Shown here: positions 17,681 to 27,373 of the stretch, in pieces
Position numbering within the stretch: the first letter of the stretch is position 1
How the letters are laid out: every line of letters begins with the position of its first letter
Source: Candidatus Thiothrix putei
GTDB lineage: Bacteria > Pseudomonadota > Gammaproteobacteria > Thiotrichales > Thiotrichaceae
NCBI GenBank assembly: GCA_029972225.1
Contig: CP124756.1
Span: forward strand, 372,001-436,000
DNA: 64,000 nt
Direction of reading: 5' to 3'
The notes under the pieces: model-generated
Seen by the model: only the letters and a program-made list of their open reading frames with translations
Told to the model about the DNA's origin: nothing
Database searches by the model: none
Position numbers and translations under genes: made by a program

Positions 17681-18601
17681 TCAGTAATCCCGGTTAAATT
17701 GAAATTTTTCCAATTCTTTTTTCAGTTGCTTGTAATAAATCGGTAAGGCAACCCAAGAATAAATAGCCAACGCCATCCAAGCAAAAGAAACCACTCTTGA
17801 TACCTGCACGAAGCCAAAATCCCTTAGAATCAGGGATAGCAGGTTGAATACCAGATAAGCAATGATCAGTACCAGCCCAGTTTGTAGGTTGCTTAGCGTA
17901 CTCATTTTGCTATTAAGCCGCCACCACAGACCCAGAAACCAGTTGCTGCGGGCTTTGATATTGCTGAGCAGGGTCAGGGCTTCACGGGACTCTGGGTTTT
18001 GGAGAATGGCAAAGCGGGCATGGTCGCTCGCTTCTTCGCTATTGCCTCTAGCCAACTGGATATTGCCCATCAGGATATTGGCATCGGCATTTTCCGGGGA
18101 AGCTGCCAAGGCGGACTGTGCTGTTGCCAGCGCCTGTTCCATCTGACCGGTTGCATGATAATACTCCCCCATCGCGGTGAGCGTTTTTACCGAGTCCGGG
18201 TCGAGCGCCAATGCCTGCTGTATACAGGATAACTGCTGTTCGCGCTTATCCATCAGGTTGTACAAATCCCCTTTAAGCAATAGCGCATCCACCAATTCAG
18301 GGTTGATCCGCAAGGCATCGTCACAACACGCCATGGCGTTGGTCAGTGCATTGTTAAAGAGGGTGATACGCGCCTTGATGAGCAGCAAATAGGGATTGTG
18401 TGGTTCCTGTTGCAGTGCAATGCCGATTTCGTACTCTGCTGCGTAAAGGCGCTTTTGTGCCAACAAACTGGCGGCCAGCAAGCCATGATAGCCTGCATGG
18501 TTGGGATCATGCGTCAGTAATTCCTTCAACACGTCAATTGCCTGCGGGTAGCGCCCATTCTGGTAGTCACGGTAGGCTTGTTCAAACCGATAATCATCCA
18601 T
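17681..18601 (-). CDS. TPR protein with C-terminal membrane anchor
   Basis: 306 aa from ATG 18601; a GTG at 18610 would add three residues. Residues 1-205 are about six TPRs (GRYPQAIDVLKELLTHDPNH, MEQALATAQSALAASPENA). The C-terminus has two membrane helices (GLVLIIAYLVFNLLSLIL and VVSFAWMALAIYSWVALPIYY). The start overlaps the stop of the upstream membrane-protein gene, indicating coupling. Last gene of the AAA+/membrane/TPR operon; likely an adaptor for a membrane-associated AAA+ machine. Confidence 0.8.
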   Translation of the reverse strand: MDDYRFEQAYRDYQNGRYPQAIDVLKELLTHDPNHAGYHGLLAASLLAQKRLYAAEYEIGIALQQEPHNPYLLLIKARITLFNNALTNAMACCDDALRINPELVDALLLKGDLYNLMDKREQQLSCIQQALALDPDSVKTLTAMGEYYHATGQMEQALATAQSALAASPENADANILMGNIQLARGNSEEASDHARFAILQNPESREALTLLSNIKARSNWFLGLWWRLNSKMSTLSNLQTGLVLIIAYLVFNLLSLILRDFGFVQVSRVVSFAWMALAIYSWVALPIYYKQLKKELEKFQFNRDY

Positions 18602-19019
18602 TGGATTCACCGTTTTCCTTCAGGTAAGTAAACAGCGCATAACTGGCGTTCTGGGTAAAAACCGCATAATAAAGGGTTAAAAACAGCACCGCATTGATGG
18701 CTATGCGCAGATAAGGAATTCCCCCGTGCCAGTTATTTATGAGGATGAAATAACTGGCACCGAATACCAGCAAAAACAAGCTAATAGCGCCTGTTATGCA
18801 GATCATCCACTCTTTTTTCCAATGTGCACTGCCTAGGGCGTAACCATTGAACAGCAGCCAGACCAACGGTAGCCAAAATTCCCCCCACAGCGGCGGCATC
18901 CAAAACAGCGGGACAAGGATGGCGGCAAACAGGATCACCACGGGATTAACCACAAAATGGGACAGCGGGCTGGGTTTGTTTTCGTCAATAATGACGTAAG
19001 CACTGTTTTTATTTGCCAT
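18594..19019 (-). CDS. polytopic membrane protein of AAA+ operon
   Basis: 141 aa with four hydrophobic segments (VVILFAAILVPLFWM, WLPLVWLLFNGYAL, WMICITGAISLFLLVFGA, IAINAVLFLTLYYAVF). No family recognised. It overlaps the AAA+ gene by 11 bases and the TPR gene by 8, so the three are co-translated. Confidence 0.7.
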   Translation of the reverse strand: MANKNSAYVIIDENKPSPLSHFVVNPVVILFAAILVPLFWMPPLWGEFWLPLVWLLFNGYALGSAHWKKEWMICITGAISLFLLVFGASYFILINNWHGGIPYLRIAINAVLFLTLYYAVFTQNASYALFTYLKENGESNG

Positions 19020-20193
19020 GTTTTTTCAAAAACTCCAAAACATCGTCATAACGCCCACCGTCATTGGCATAGCGGGCATAATTTCTGGCAGTGGTCAGCC
19101 ATTCCTGCGTCGTGGAACGGCAGTCACTCAGGGCTGTCTTGAGGTGTGATTGGGAAATATTGACATCAGTGGCAGACTCGATGGTTTCATCAATGGCTTC
19201 GTCGATGGCTCTATCCACCAGATTTTCCAGATCAGCACCCGAAAATCCGCCGGTTTTGGCTGCCAGCGTCGCATAGTCAATCGTGCCTTCCACCGGTTTG
19301 CTATGCAGGTAGTACCTGAGAATGGCCTCGCGTGCTTCCCGGTCTGGGGGTGGTACGAAAAACATGCGGTCAAAACGACCGGGACGCAAGAAAGCGGGAT
19401 CAATAGACCAAGGGACATTGGTGGAAGCCAGCACCAGCACCCCGTCATTATTTTGTGAAAAGCCGTCAAGTTCGGTCAGAAACTGGCTGACAATGTTACT
19501 GGCATTACCCTTGTTGTATTCACGCTTGCCTGCCAGTGCTTCCAGCTCATCAAAAAACAGGACACAGGGGGTGTCGTTACGTGCTTTCTCAAAAATGGCG
19601 TGTAACTTCTGTTCAGACTCCCCAATGTACATATCGAGTACATCGGAAATTTCGATATTGTAGAAGCTGGCATTGCATTCACCAGCGGTGGCACGTGCCA
19701 ACAAGGTTTTACCGCAACCCGGTGGCCCAAATAGCAGGACACCACCGCCGACTTTTTTCTTGAAACGCTGAAAAAGGCTGGGCTTATGAAAGGGTAGAAT
19801 GATCTTTTTGTGAATCTGCTGCTTGATGTGGTTTAAGCCGACTACATCGCTGAAGCGGGTGGTTTTTTCACGGTATTTGTTCAGCTCAGTAATGTCCACC
19901 ACATTGTCTTTTTCTACCACGCGGAGTTTGGGGCGCTGATCACCACCAGAAGTGGAAACGGCAGAAACATCCAGCAAGCCCAGCGCGGCCTCCCTGTGAC
20001 CATGATCCAGCAGAAAGTGGACAATGGTTTCTTTTTCATCCGGCGAAAGCGTTTCTTTGGTGAGATAGGGTACATAGTCACCGACATTCTCATCCTCATG
20101 AGCGATTAAACCCAAGACAATGACTTTGGCCAGCTCAGCAGAGTGGGCGACTTTGAATGCGGCTTTCAGGCTTTCCAACGTTGCGATATTCAC
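19009..20193 (-). CDS. AAA+ ATPase (classic AAA, Cdc48/FtsH-like)
   Basis: 394 aa. Walker A LLFGPPGCGKT (around residue 155), Walker B PCVLFFDELEAL, sensor/SRH region STNVPWSIDPAFLRPGRFDRM with Arg fingers, and a lid with GFSGADLENLVDRAIDE. An N-terminal helical region of about 110 residues (LESLKAAFKVAHSAELAKV, LSPDEKETIVHFLLDHG) precedes the ATPase domain. No protease or membrane domain, so it is an unfoldase or remodeller. First gene of a three-gene minus-strand operon. Confidence 0.85.
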   Translation of the reverse strand: MNIATLESLKAAFKVAHSAELAKVIVLGLIAHEDENVGDYVPYLTKETLSPDEKETIVHFLLDHGHREAALGLLDVSAVSTSGGDQRPKLRVVEKDNVVDITELNKYREKTTRFSDVVGLNHIKQQIHKKIILPFHKPSLFQRFKKKVGGGVLLFGPPGCGKTLLARATAGECNASFYNIEISDVLDMYIGESEQKLHAIFEKARNDTPCVLFFDELEALAGKREYNKGNASNIVSQFLTELDGFSQNNDGVLVLASTNVPWSIDPAFLRPGRFDRMFFVPPPDREAREAILRYYLHSKPVEGTIDYATLAAKTGGFSGADLENLVDRAIDEAIDETIESATDVNISQSHLKTALSDCRSTTQEWLTTARNYARYANDGGRYDDVLEFLKKHGK

Positions 20194-20325
20194 GGTGTTG
20201 ACTTTTATTTACTAGGATGTCACGGATTACACACGGTCATTACCAATAAATCAAGCACACTCTCACCTCTCCTATCGCAGTAGCCTATAATGCCATTTCC
20301 CTAAGCCAGCCCCCAAGAGTAGCCA

Positions 20326-20504
20326 ATGAGCAAACCAACCCACGCGAAACCAGGATTTTCCACCCGTGCCATTCATCACGCTTACGATGCTTACGCAGGC
20401 ACGGGCGACTTGAACCCGCCGATACACCTGAGTTCCACCTACACCTTCCCCACGGTGGAAGATGGCAGCGCGCGGTTTGCAGGTGAACAGCAAGGCTTTG
20501 TCTA
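20326..20504 (+). pseudogene. megL: methionine gamma-lyase, 5' fragment
   Basis: MSKPTHAKPGFSTRAIHHAY to EQQGFVY, the N-terminus of a Cys/Met-metabolism PLP enzyme. It is cut at TA 20503-20504 by an IS630-type element. Joined with 21643-22663 the gene is 1200 bases (399 aa) and reads GFVYSRVGNPTT, the conserved motif of the family. Confidence 0.9.
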
Positions 20505-21640
20505 TACCTTACAGCGTCAAGACCTGAACATTTTTAAAGGTTTGAAAATTTGTTGTCATCAACTGGGTCAGTTCTTTCTTGTGATCGGTATCCAGCTTGT
20601 CGAGACAGTTGGTGATGGCCGCCTTGAAAGCGGGAAACTTATCATAGTATTTCGAGTACAAGCATTTTTTCTTGACGAACTTCCACAACCGTTCAATCAG
20701 ATTGAGGTTGGGTGAATAGGTCGGTAAAAATAATAGTTCAATATTGAGCCTTTTCGCACAGGCAAACACGGCTTCACAGCGTTGATACTTGGCATTATCC
20801 AAGACCAAAGTGATCGGTATTTTGAGTGCTAACGCTGCAATTTTTTCCAATAATTCACACACGCTGTTAGCGTTGATATAGGAGTCGTTAGTGATCGTGA
20901 TGAGTTGTAGCGTTATCGCATTGAGTGCGCCCAATACGTTGTAGCGTTGTCGACCACAGGGGGCTTTGATGAATACGCGGGAAAATGACCACAAAAACCC
21001 CAGAAACGGTGCTAACACGAAGTGGGCGGCATCGACAAAAAAAGGGCGCGTTTGCCCTCCTTAGCCTCCTGAATGCGCGGTTTTAGTTCATTTTCCAGGA
21101 ACTTTTCTTGTGCTTCCACATCAGCTTTGGCGGGTATCATCCCCACTTTATGGATGTCCATCCCTATTTTCTTCATAAAGACACGTACCCTGTCCTCACT
21201 GCGTTTGATGCCTGTCAGCTCCTCAATCTTAGCGGCTGCCGCCTTGCTGGTTGCGGGGGGATATTCACGAAAATAGGCTTCAATCTTGTCTTTATATGCC
21301 ATCAAATCACTCTGTGGTTTATTGAATCGTATTTCTTTAAGAGCTTCTAAACCGTTAGGTTGTAGGTAGGCGTTTAGGTAGGCAAGCAGCGTGGCTTCTG
21401 TAATCCTTTCCAATCGTTTGATTTCCTTATGCGTCAACTGTTGGGATTTCAGGTACAGCACGGACATTTTCTTACGGACTCTGGGATGAGGATGGCGCTC
21501 CTTCCAGTAGAACAGCTCCGCTATCTCATCCTCAGTGAAAGTGATTTTTAATGTCATACATTACTCATGGCTGCTTTTGTTACCAGTCATCTAACCATAT
21601 TTCCCTGATCAAAAAAACTATTTTATGGCACGGACTGGTA
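20505..21640 (-). mobile_element. IS630-type element, second kind, copy 2 (1136 bp), inside megL
   Basis: Ends TACCTTACAG...GGACTGGTA; TA duplicated at 20503-20504 and 21641-21642. The element is the reverse-oriented twin of the copy at 14519. Confidence 0.93.
20509..21557 (-). CDS. IS630-family transposase (two frames), copy 2
   Basis: Same protein as the copy at 14.6 kb. N-terminal frame 21557-21012, catalytic frame ending at 20509. The homopolymer switch (A7 on the plus strand, 21037-21043) is the same length as in copy 1. Confidence 0.85.
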
Positions 21641-21642
21641 TA

Positions 21643-22663
21643 TTCCCGCGTCGGCAACCCCACCACGGTCTTGCTGGAACAACGCCTCGCCGATCTGGAA
21701 GGCGGGGAAGCGGCGTTGGTGACAGCCTCCGGCATGGGCGCAACCGCCGCCTTGCTGTGGACGTTGCTCAAACCGGGTGACGAAATTATTGCGGATAAAA
21801 CGCTGTACGGTTGCACCTATGCGTTTTTCAATCACGGGCTGGCGAAGTTCGGCGTAACCATTACTCACGTCGATATGGCTGACCCTGCCAACCTTGAGGC
21901 TGCGATTAGCGCGAAAACCCGCATCGTATTCTTTGAATCATCCGCTAACCCCAATATGCGGCTGGTGGATATTCCGGCGGTTGCCGCCATCGCTCACCAG
22001 TACGACAACTGCAAAGTGGTGGTCGATAACACTTATTGCACACCGTATTTGCAACGCCCGCTGGAATTGGGTGCGGATTACGTGGTGCATTCCGCCACTA
22101 AATACCTCGGCGGACATGGCGACCTGATTGCCGGGGCGATTGTCGGTGATGCCGAAACGCTGACCCAAGTACGCTTTTACGGCATCAAGGATATGACCGG
22201 CGCGGTAATGTCATCGCAGGATGCGTTTCTGGTGTTGCGCGGCCTGAAAACCCTCGCGCTGCGGATGGATCGGCACTGCCAGAATGCGCAAGCAATTGCT
22301 GAATTCCTTGCCAATCACCCCAAGGTCGACGTCTGCCATTACCCCGGTCTGGAAAGTTTCCCACAATACGCCTTGGCACAGCGGCAAATGGCGCAACCGG
22401 GCGGCATGATTGCGTTTGAACTCAAAGGCGGCTTTGCAGCGGGTTGCCGCTTCATGAATGCCTTGAACTTGATCACCCGTGCGGTGAGTTTGGGCGATGC
22501 GGAAAGTTTGGCGCAACACCCTGCCAGCATGACCCATTCCACCTATACGCCGGAAGAGCGGGCGGAACACATGATCAGCGAAGGGCTGGTCAGGGTGTCG
22601 GCGGGCTTGGAAGATGTGGCGGATTTGCTGTCCGATATTGAGCAGGCGTTGGCGTTTGCTTGA
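21643..22663 (+). pseudogene. megL: methionine gamma-lyase, 3' fragment
   Basis: Carries the bulk of the PLP fold: SRVGNPTTVLLEQRLADLEG, KTLYGCTYAFF (the Cys typical of methionine gamma-lyases), FFESSANPNM, VVDNTYCTPY, SATKYLGGHGD (PLP Lys) and RVSAGLEDVADLL. The reaction would be methionine to methanethiol, 2-oxobutyrate and ammonia. An ORF starting inside the IS (21551) could express residues missing only the first 60, but these include the SR/YS active-site segment of the partner subunit, so activity is doubtful. The next gene is a convergent MocR regulator. Confidence 0.88.
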
Positions 22664-22693
22664 GACAATCGGGGTCAGACCACAGTTCTGGCC

Positions 22694-24109
22694 TTAACCC
22701 GCCCGTTGACCGATCATCACCAAGGCTTGCTCCACCTCCGTTGTCCACGGCTGCGCACAACTGAGGCGGATACAGTTGCGGTATTTTTGCGTGGCGGAAA
22801 AGATTTGCCCCGGTGCGATGCTAATCCCTTGTTTGAGCAAATCTTGCGTCATGCACAAGGTATCCGTGCCTTCCGCCAATTCCACCCACAAGACGAAGCC
22901 GCCTTTCGGTTGCGTCACCCGTGTGCCTGCGGGGAAATACTGGCTGATGGTGTGGCTGAACAAATCGACTTGGCGGGCGTAGCGGGTTTGCACTTGGCGC
23001 AAATAACGTTCGTAGCCGCCGTGCGCAAGGAAATCCGCCAGTGCCAATTGGGGTAGCGTCGGCGCGGCAAGGTTGGCGACGTATTTGAGGTATTCGGCAC
23101 GGCGGAAAAAGCGTTCCGGCAATACCATCCAACCGATGCGCAAGCCTTGTGCCACGGTTTTGGAAAAGGATGAACAGTAAATCACATTGCCGTTGGCAGG
23201 GTCTGGCTCAACACTGCGCAGATTGGGCGGGCGTGCGCCGTTGAAACCGAGGTCGCCGTAAATGTCGTCTTCGATCAGCAGTAAGTTGTGACGGTGGGCA
23301 AGGGCGACCAGTTGTTGCTTGCGCTCCACTGGCATCAAGCTACCGAGCGGATTGCTGAAATTGGGGATCAGCACACACGCTTTCACTGACCATTGTTCGA
23401 GTGCCAGTTCGAAGGCTGGGATGCTGAGGCCAGTTTGCGGGTCGGTGGGAATTTCCAGCGCCTTCATCCCCAGCGATTCGATCACTTGCAACAGACCGTA
23501 GAAAGTTGGGGATTCGATGGCAATGATGTCGCCCGCACTGGCAACGGTTTGCAAGGCAAGAGAAAGCGCTTCCTGACAGCCGTTGGTGATGAGGATACGG
23601 TTAGCAGCAACGGGGCTACCGCACAGGTGCATCCGCCGCGCCAGTTGTTGCTGCAATTCGGGCAAACCGGGCGGGAAAGCGTAGTTGGCAGCGCGTTTGC
23701 CATAATGCCGCACGGTTTTGGCAAGACTGCGCTGAAAGGCACGCATCGGCATGAACGATTCATCCGGCACGGCAGCACCTAGTTGCACGAAACCGGCACG
23801 GTTGGTGGCTTGCGCGAGTTGTAACACCAGTTCTTGACCCGTTACGGGCGTGGGCTTGAGAGAGGGTTGCGAAGGTGCAGGCAATTCGGGTTTCAGCCAG
23901 GGGCGCAGGCGAATGTAATAACCGGAACGCGGGCGGGCTTCAATCAGACCAAGGTTTTCGAGCTGGCGTTGCGCTTGCACGATAGTGGAAATACTCACGC
24001 CGAACTGCTGGCTGAGGCGGCGCACACCGGGCAGGCGCGTGCCTTGCGGATAGATGCCGTTGTCGATGTGGGTGGTGAGTTTGTTGGCAATATCGTCGTA
24101 GAGGGTCAT
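22694..24109 (-). CDS. MocR/PdxR-type transcriptional regulator (GntR HTH plus aminotransferase domain)
   Basis: 471 aa. N-terminal winged helix of the GntR type (YPQGTRLPGVRRLSQQFGVS, STIVQAQRQLENLGLIEARP; residues 1-70). A linker, then a fold-type I aminotransferase domain with ILITNGCQEALSLAL, PNFSNPLGS, LIEDDIYGDLGF and the PLP Lys in CSSFSKTVAQGLRIGW. MocR proteins use PLP or an amino compound as effector. It is divergent from an EamA exporter, with repeated operator-like half-sites in the shared 139-bp gap, so it most likely controls that exporter. Confidence 0.88.
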   Translation of the reverse strand: MTLYDDIANKLTTHIDNGIYPQGTRLPGVRRLSQQFGVSISTIVQAQRQLENLGLIEARPRSGYYIRLRPWLKPELPAPSQPSLKPTPVTGQELVLQLAQATNRAGFVQLGAAVPDESFMPMRAFQRSLAKTVRHYGKRAANYAFPPGLPELQQQLARRMHLCGSPVAANRILITNGCQEALSLALQTVASAGDIIAIESPTFYGLLQVIESLGMKALEIPTDPQTGLSIPAFELALEQWSVKACVLIPNFSNPLGSLMPVERKQQLVALAHRHNLLLIEDDIYGDLGFNGARPPNLRSVEPDPANGNVIYCSSFSKTVAQGLRIGWMVLPERFFRRAEYLKYVANLAAPTLPQLALADFLAHGGYERYLRQVQTRYARQVDLFSHTISQYFPAGTRVTQPKGGFVLWVELAEGTDTLCMTQDLLKQGISIAPGQIFSATQKYRNCIRLSCAQPWTTEVEQALVMIGQRAG

Positions 24110-24113
24110 GCGG

Positions 24114-24165
24114 TACAGTTTCCGAGTGCTGGATAAATACAGTTATGATTGCTCTCTCAACTGTA
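24114..24165. promoter_or_regulatory. MocR operator candidate
   Basis: TACAGTT at 24114-24120 and again at 24138-24144 (24 bp apart), and its inverse AACTGTA at 24159-24165. MocR regulators commonly bind such direct plus inverted half-sites between divergent genes. Confidence 0.55.
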
Positions 24166-24248
24166 CTGGTTAATTTGTTCCAATCTAAATCTGTTCTGGT
24201 TGGCTGACAAGTTTTACGCTGTATTTTTCTAATAGAAGGAACAAGTAC

Positions 24249-25112
24249 GTGGAAAACTTGCAGAAGCAGGGTGTTGTATTGGGTGCTTTGGCTGTTGTTG
24301 CTTTCAGTTTGACGTTGCCCGCGAGTCAATACGTTGTCAGCGTTTTCAGTCCCTTATTTGTTGGTTTAGGGCGTGCTGCATTGGCGGGAATGCTTGCTGG
24401 AATAATGTTGTGGTGGACTCGTAGCCCATTGCCGCCCCCGGTGCAATTACGGCACTTGATTTGGGTAGTGGCTGGCGTGGTGTTGGGATTTCCAGTGCTA
24501 TCAACTTATGCCATGCAGGTTGTGCCAGCTTCACATGGCGGTGTCGTATTGGGGATTTTACCTCTGCTGACTGCATTAGTCGGGGCATGGATTGGGCATG
24601 AACGTCCGTCGGTTATTTTCTGGTTAGCGGCTTTGGTCGGTGCTGTTTTGGTGGTGTGGTATGCATTGCCGCACGGTTCGCTGTTTCTTCAATCGGGTGA
24701 TGCTTTATTGCTGCTGGCGGGATTGTCTGCCGCAGTGGGTTATGCCTATGGTGGGTATTTGGCACGTGATATAACAGGCTGGCAGGTTATTTGTTGGGCA
24801 TTGGTTTTGGCGTTACCTCTGACATTGCCTGCTTCATTGTGGTTGCTGCCTGTGGACTGGATGGATATTGAGGGAAAATATTGGCTTGGATTGCTCTATC
24901 TGGCGTTGGTGAGTCAATTGTTTGGATTTTTCCTGTGGTATCGGGCGTTGGCAATCGGTGGGATTACACGCATCAGTCAGTTGCAATTATTGCAGCCGTT
25001 TTTTACGTTGTTGGTTGCAAGTGTTTGGTTGGGTGAGGCGATTGAGTTTGAAACGCTGGGTTTTGCTAGCGCTGTGGTAGTAACCGTGTTTGTGGGTAAA
25101 CACTATTTTTGA
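24249..25112 (+). CDS. EamA/DMT-family exporter
   Basis: 287 aa, about ten membrane helices in two EamA halves (GALAVVAFSLTLPASQYV; LLLLAGLSAAVGYAYGGYLA). GTG start at 24249 with AGAAGGA eight bases upstream. Drug/metabolite transporters next to MocR regulators usually export amino acids or related amines; the substrate here is unknown. Confidence 0.85.
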   Translation: MENLQKQGVVLGALAVVAFSLTLPASQYVVSVFSPLFVGLGRAALAGMLAGIMLWWTRSPLPPPVQLRHLIWVVAGVVLGFPVLSTYAMQVVPASHGGVVLGILPLLTALVGAWIGHERPSVIFWLAALVGAVLVVWYALPHGSLFLQSGDALLLLAGLSAAVGYAYGGYLARDITGWQVICWALVLALPLTLPASLWLLPVDWMDIEGKYWLGLLYLALVSQLFGFFLWYRALAIGGITRISQLQLLQPFFTLLVASVWLGEAIEFETLGFASAVVVTVFVGKHYF

Positions 25113-25198
25113 TTCTACTGGCAAGCCTTTGTCACCTTCTGGTGGCTGTTTTGCGCTGTGCTATAGTTGTCCTACTGTTTTTTGTGCGAGAAAAATCC

Positions 25199-25999
25199 AT
25201 GTCCAGCATTTTTCACTGGCAATTTGATCCGATCCTGTTCTCCCTTGGCGGTATCAGCCTGCATTGGTATGGTTTGCTGTTTGCCACCGCCTTTATCATC
25301 GGTTACTGGATGGTGAAACGCATGGGTGAACACGAAGGCCAAACCCATCTGGATTGGGATAACCTGCTGTTTTACATCATGGGCGGCACGCTCACCGGGG
25401 CGCGATTGGTACATTGCTTCCTGTATGACCCGGCATTTTACCTGTCTCATCCGCTGGCAATCCTGAAAATCTGGGAAGGTGGGCTGGCGAGTCATGGCGG
25501 GGCGCTCGGCCTGTTGCTAGGCTTGTGGTTGTATTCGCGACGTTACCGCTTGCCATCGCTGCTGTGGCTGACTGACCGGATTGCGATCCCGGCAGCGTTG
25601 GGTGGGATGTTGGTGCGTTGCGCCAATTTCCTCAACTCCGAAATCGTCGGCAAGCCGACCGATGGCAGTTGGGGCTTGGTGTTTGATGCGGTGGATGCCG
25701 TGCCGCGCCATCCGGTGCAATTGTATGAGGCAACGGCTTATCTGGTGATTTTCCTGCTGTTGCTGGCGGTGTACCGGCGTTATGGCAGGCATACGCCACA
25801 CGGTTTGCTGACGGGGATTTTCTTTGCCAGCGTGTTTCTGGCGCGGTTTGGGCTGGAATATTTCAAGACAGCGCAGGCAGCGTATGAAACGGGGTTCAGT
25901 GTCAGTGTCGGGCAGTGGTTGAGCGTGCCGTTTTTTGTGGTTGGGGTGGGGTTGGTTGTTTATGCCTTGCGCTCGCCCCGGCAAGTGATGGGGCGATAA
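25199..25999 (+). CDS. lgt: prolipoprotein diacylglyceryl transferase
   Basis: 266 aa, seven-helix inner-membrane enzyme that transfers diacylglyceryl from phosphatidylglycerol to the lipobox Cys of prolipoproteins. Family marks: SLHWYGLLFATAF, GARLVHC, GGLASHGGALGLLLGLW, the Lgt signature RCANFLNSEIVGKPTDGSWG, and HPVQLYEA. ATG 25199 gives the usual length; in-frame codons upstream to 25109 are not part of the family. The stop overlaps the HAD gene start (TAATG). It would process the four lipoproteins predicted in this window. Confidence 0.93.
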   Translation: MSSIFHWQFDPILFSLGGISLHWYGLLFATAFIIGYWMVKRMGEHEGQTHLDWDNLLFYIMGGTLTGARLVHCFLYDPAFYLSHPLAILKIWEGGLASHGGALGLLLGLWLYSRRYRLPSLLWLTDRIAIPAALGGMLVRCANFLNSEIVGKPTDGSWGLVFDAVDAVPRHPVQLYEATAYLVIFLLLLAVYRRYGRHTPHGLLTGIFFASVFLARFGLEYFKTAQAAYETGFSVSVGQWLSVPFFVVGVGLVVYALRSPRQVMGR

Positions 26000-26688
26000 T
26001 GAATAACAAGGCAACAAACTTGAAACCCAAAAAGCTACTCGTTTTTGACATCGACGGCACGATCATTGACACCCAAAACGCAGAAGGCGAATGCTACGCC
26101 CAAGCCATTCTGGACGTTACCGGGATTTCACTGGCAAGCGTGGACTGGTCGCTTTACTCCGAACCCACCAGCAGCGGCATTTTGCGCGGCTTGTTGACGG
26201 GTCATGCCAATATTGAAGCCATCGAACAAGCCGTAAAAGCGGTGTTTGTTGAACGGTTGCGGCAAGCACAGCCACACTATCCCGATGACTTTCTGCCCAT
26301 TCCGGGCGTAGAGGCGTTCATTACCCAGCTCAAGGAACAAGGTGAATTTGATGTTGCCATTGCGACAGGCGGTTTTGACACGGAAGCCGCCTTTAAGCTC
26401 CAATGTTGTGGATTCCATTTGCCCGATTTCCCCCATGCCACATCAAGTGACACGCCTGCCCGCCGCGATATTATTCCTCTAGCGATTGCGCGAGCCGGTT
26501 ATTCGCTGGAGGCAGTTGTGTATTTTGGTGATGCGCCGTGGGATTTGACGGCGACTCAAGCGTTGGGCATCCCCATGATTGGCATTGGCAGAAGAATTGA
26601 GCAACTGTCTGCCCAAGGGCTGGTGCATACCTTTCGGGATTACCGTCAACCAGAGTTTCTGTTGGAAACTATCGCAGGTTTTTTATGA
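25999..26688 (+). CDS. HAD-family hydrolase (phosphoglycolate-phosphatase-like)
   Basis: 229 aa. HAD motif I LLVFDIDGTIID, motif II region VAIATGGFD, and motif IV VVYFGDAPWDLTATQALGI; helical cap between. It probably dephosphorylates a small sugar or organic phosphate. Start overlaps lgt stop; its own stop overlaps the next gene (ATGA). Confidence 0.85.
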   Translation: MNNKATNLKPKKLLVFDIDGTIIDTQNAEGECYAQAILDVTGISLASVDWSLYSEPTSSGILRGLLTGHANIEAIEQAVKAVFVERLRQAQPHYPDDFLPIPGVEAFITQLKEQGEFDVAIATGGFDTEAAFKLQCCGFHLPDFPHATSSDTPARRDIIPLAIARAGYSLEAVVYFGDAPWDLTATQALGIPMIGIGRRIEQLSAQGLVHTFRDYRQPEFLLETIAGFL

Positions 26689-27245
26689 AAATCATACTGA
26701 TGCGTCACGGCAAGCCGGACTTTGATTTTGCCCGCTGGATCAATGCTGGCGATTTTGCCCACATTGCCCATGAATACGACACTGCCCAGCTTGCGGATAC
26801 CCCGCCTGCACATGCCATCAGCACAGCGCGGCAGTGTCAGGCTGTAGTGTGCAGTGACCTGATCCGCTCCGCATTGTCTGCCAGTGCTTTGGGGCGTGAA
26901 GACGTTGTTTTCACCAGCCCGTTGTTCCGAGAATCGCCGTTGCCATACCCCGATTCGGGCAGTTTCAGCTTGTCCTTATCGGTATGGGCAGTTGTGTTGC
27001 GCATAGCTTGGTTTGCCGGGTATGCCCAAAACGGCGAGTCATACTCTGCTGCACGGCAACGGGCGCAGGTCGCCACCGAACATTTGACACAACTGGCAGC
27101 AGAACACGGCAGCGTATTGCTGGTCGGTCACGGTATCATGAATCGGCTGCTGGGCAGGGCGTTGCGTCAGCAGGGTTGGCAGGAAACCCAAGTTCCGGGC
27201 AGTGCGCATTGGTCATGCGGCATTTATGAACGCACAACAGGGTAA
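26685..27245 (+). CDS. histidine phosphatase superfamily protein
   Basis: 186 aa. N-terminal RHG motif (IILMRHGKPDFD), SDLIRSALSA and C-terminal LLVGHGIMNRLLG with the second catalytic His. Coupled to the HAD phosphatase gene by a 4-base overlap, suggesting two phosphatases acting on linked substrates. Confidence 0.82.
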   Translation: MKIILMRHGKPDFDFARWINAGDFAHIAHEYDTAQLADTPPAHAISTARQCQAVVCSDLIRSALSASALGREDVVFTSPLFRESPLPYPDSGSFSLSLSVWAVVLRIAWFAGYAQNGESYSAARQRAQVATEHLTQLAAEHGSVLLVGHGIMNRLLGRALRQQGWQETQVPGSAHWSCGIYERTTG

Positions 27246-27249
27246 AACG

Positions 27250-27366
27250 GTGAACATCACCCAAATCCCCTTCAACCAACTGATTGGCTTCCAGCGTAGC
27301 AATACAAGGGCGTTATGTTGTCGCCAGTTTAAAGCCATACATGGAAATCACGTTGATGTACCATAA
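27250..27366 (+). pseudogene. possible remnant of a hotdog thioesterase N-terminus
   Basis: GTG-started frame VNITQIPFNQLIGFQRSNT resembles the beginning of PaaI-like thioesterases, then runs into unrelated codons and stops. Only about 18 residues support this; it may be chance. Confidence 0.25.
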
Positions 27367-27373
27367 AAAAGGG

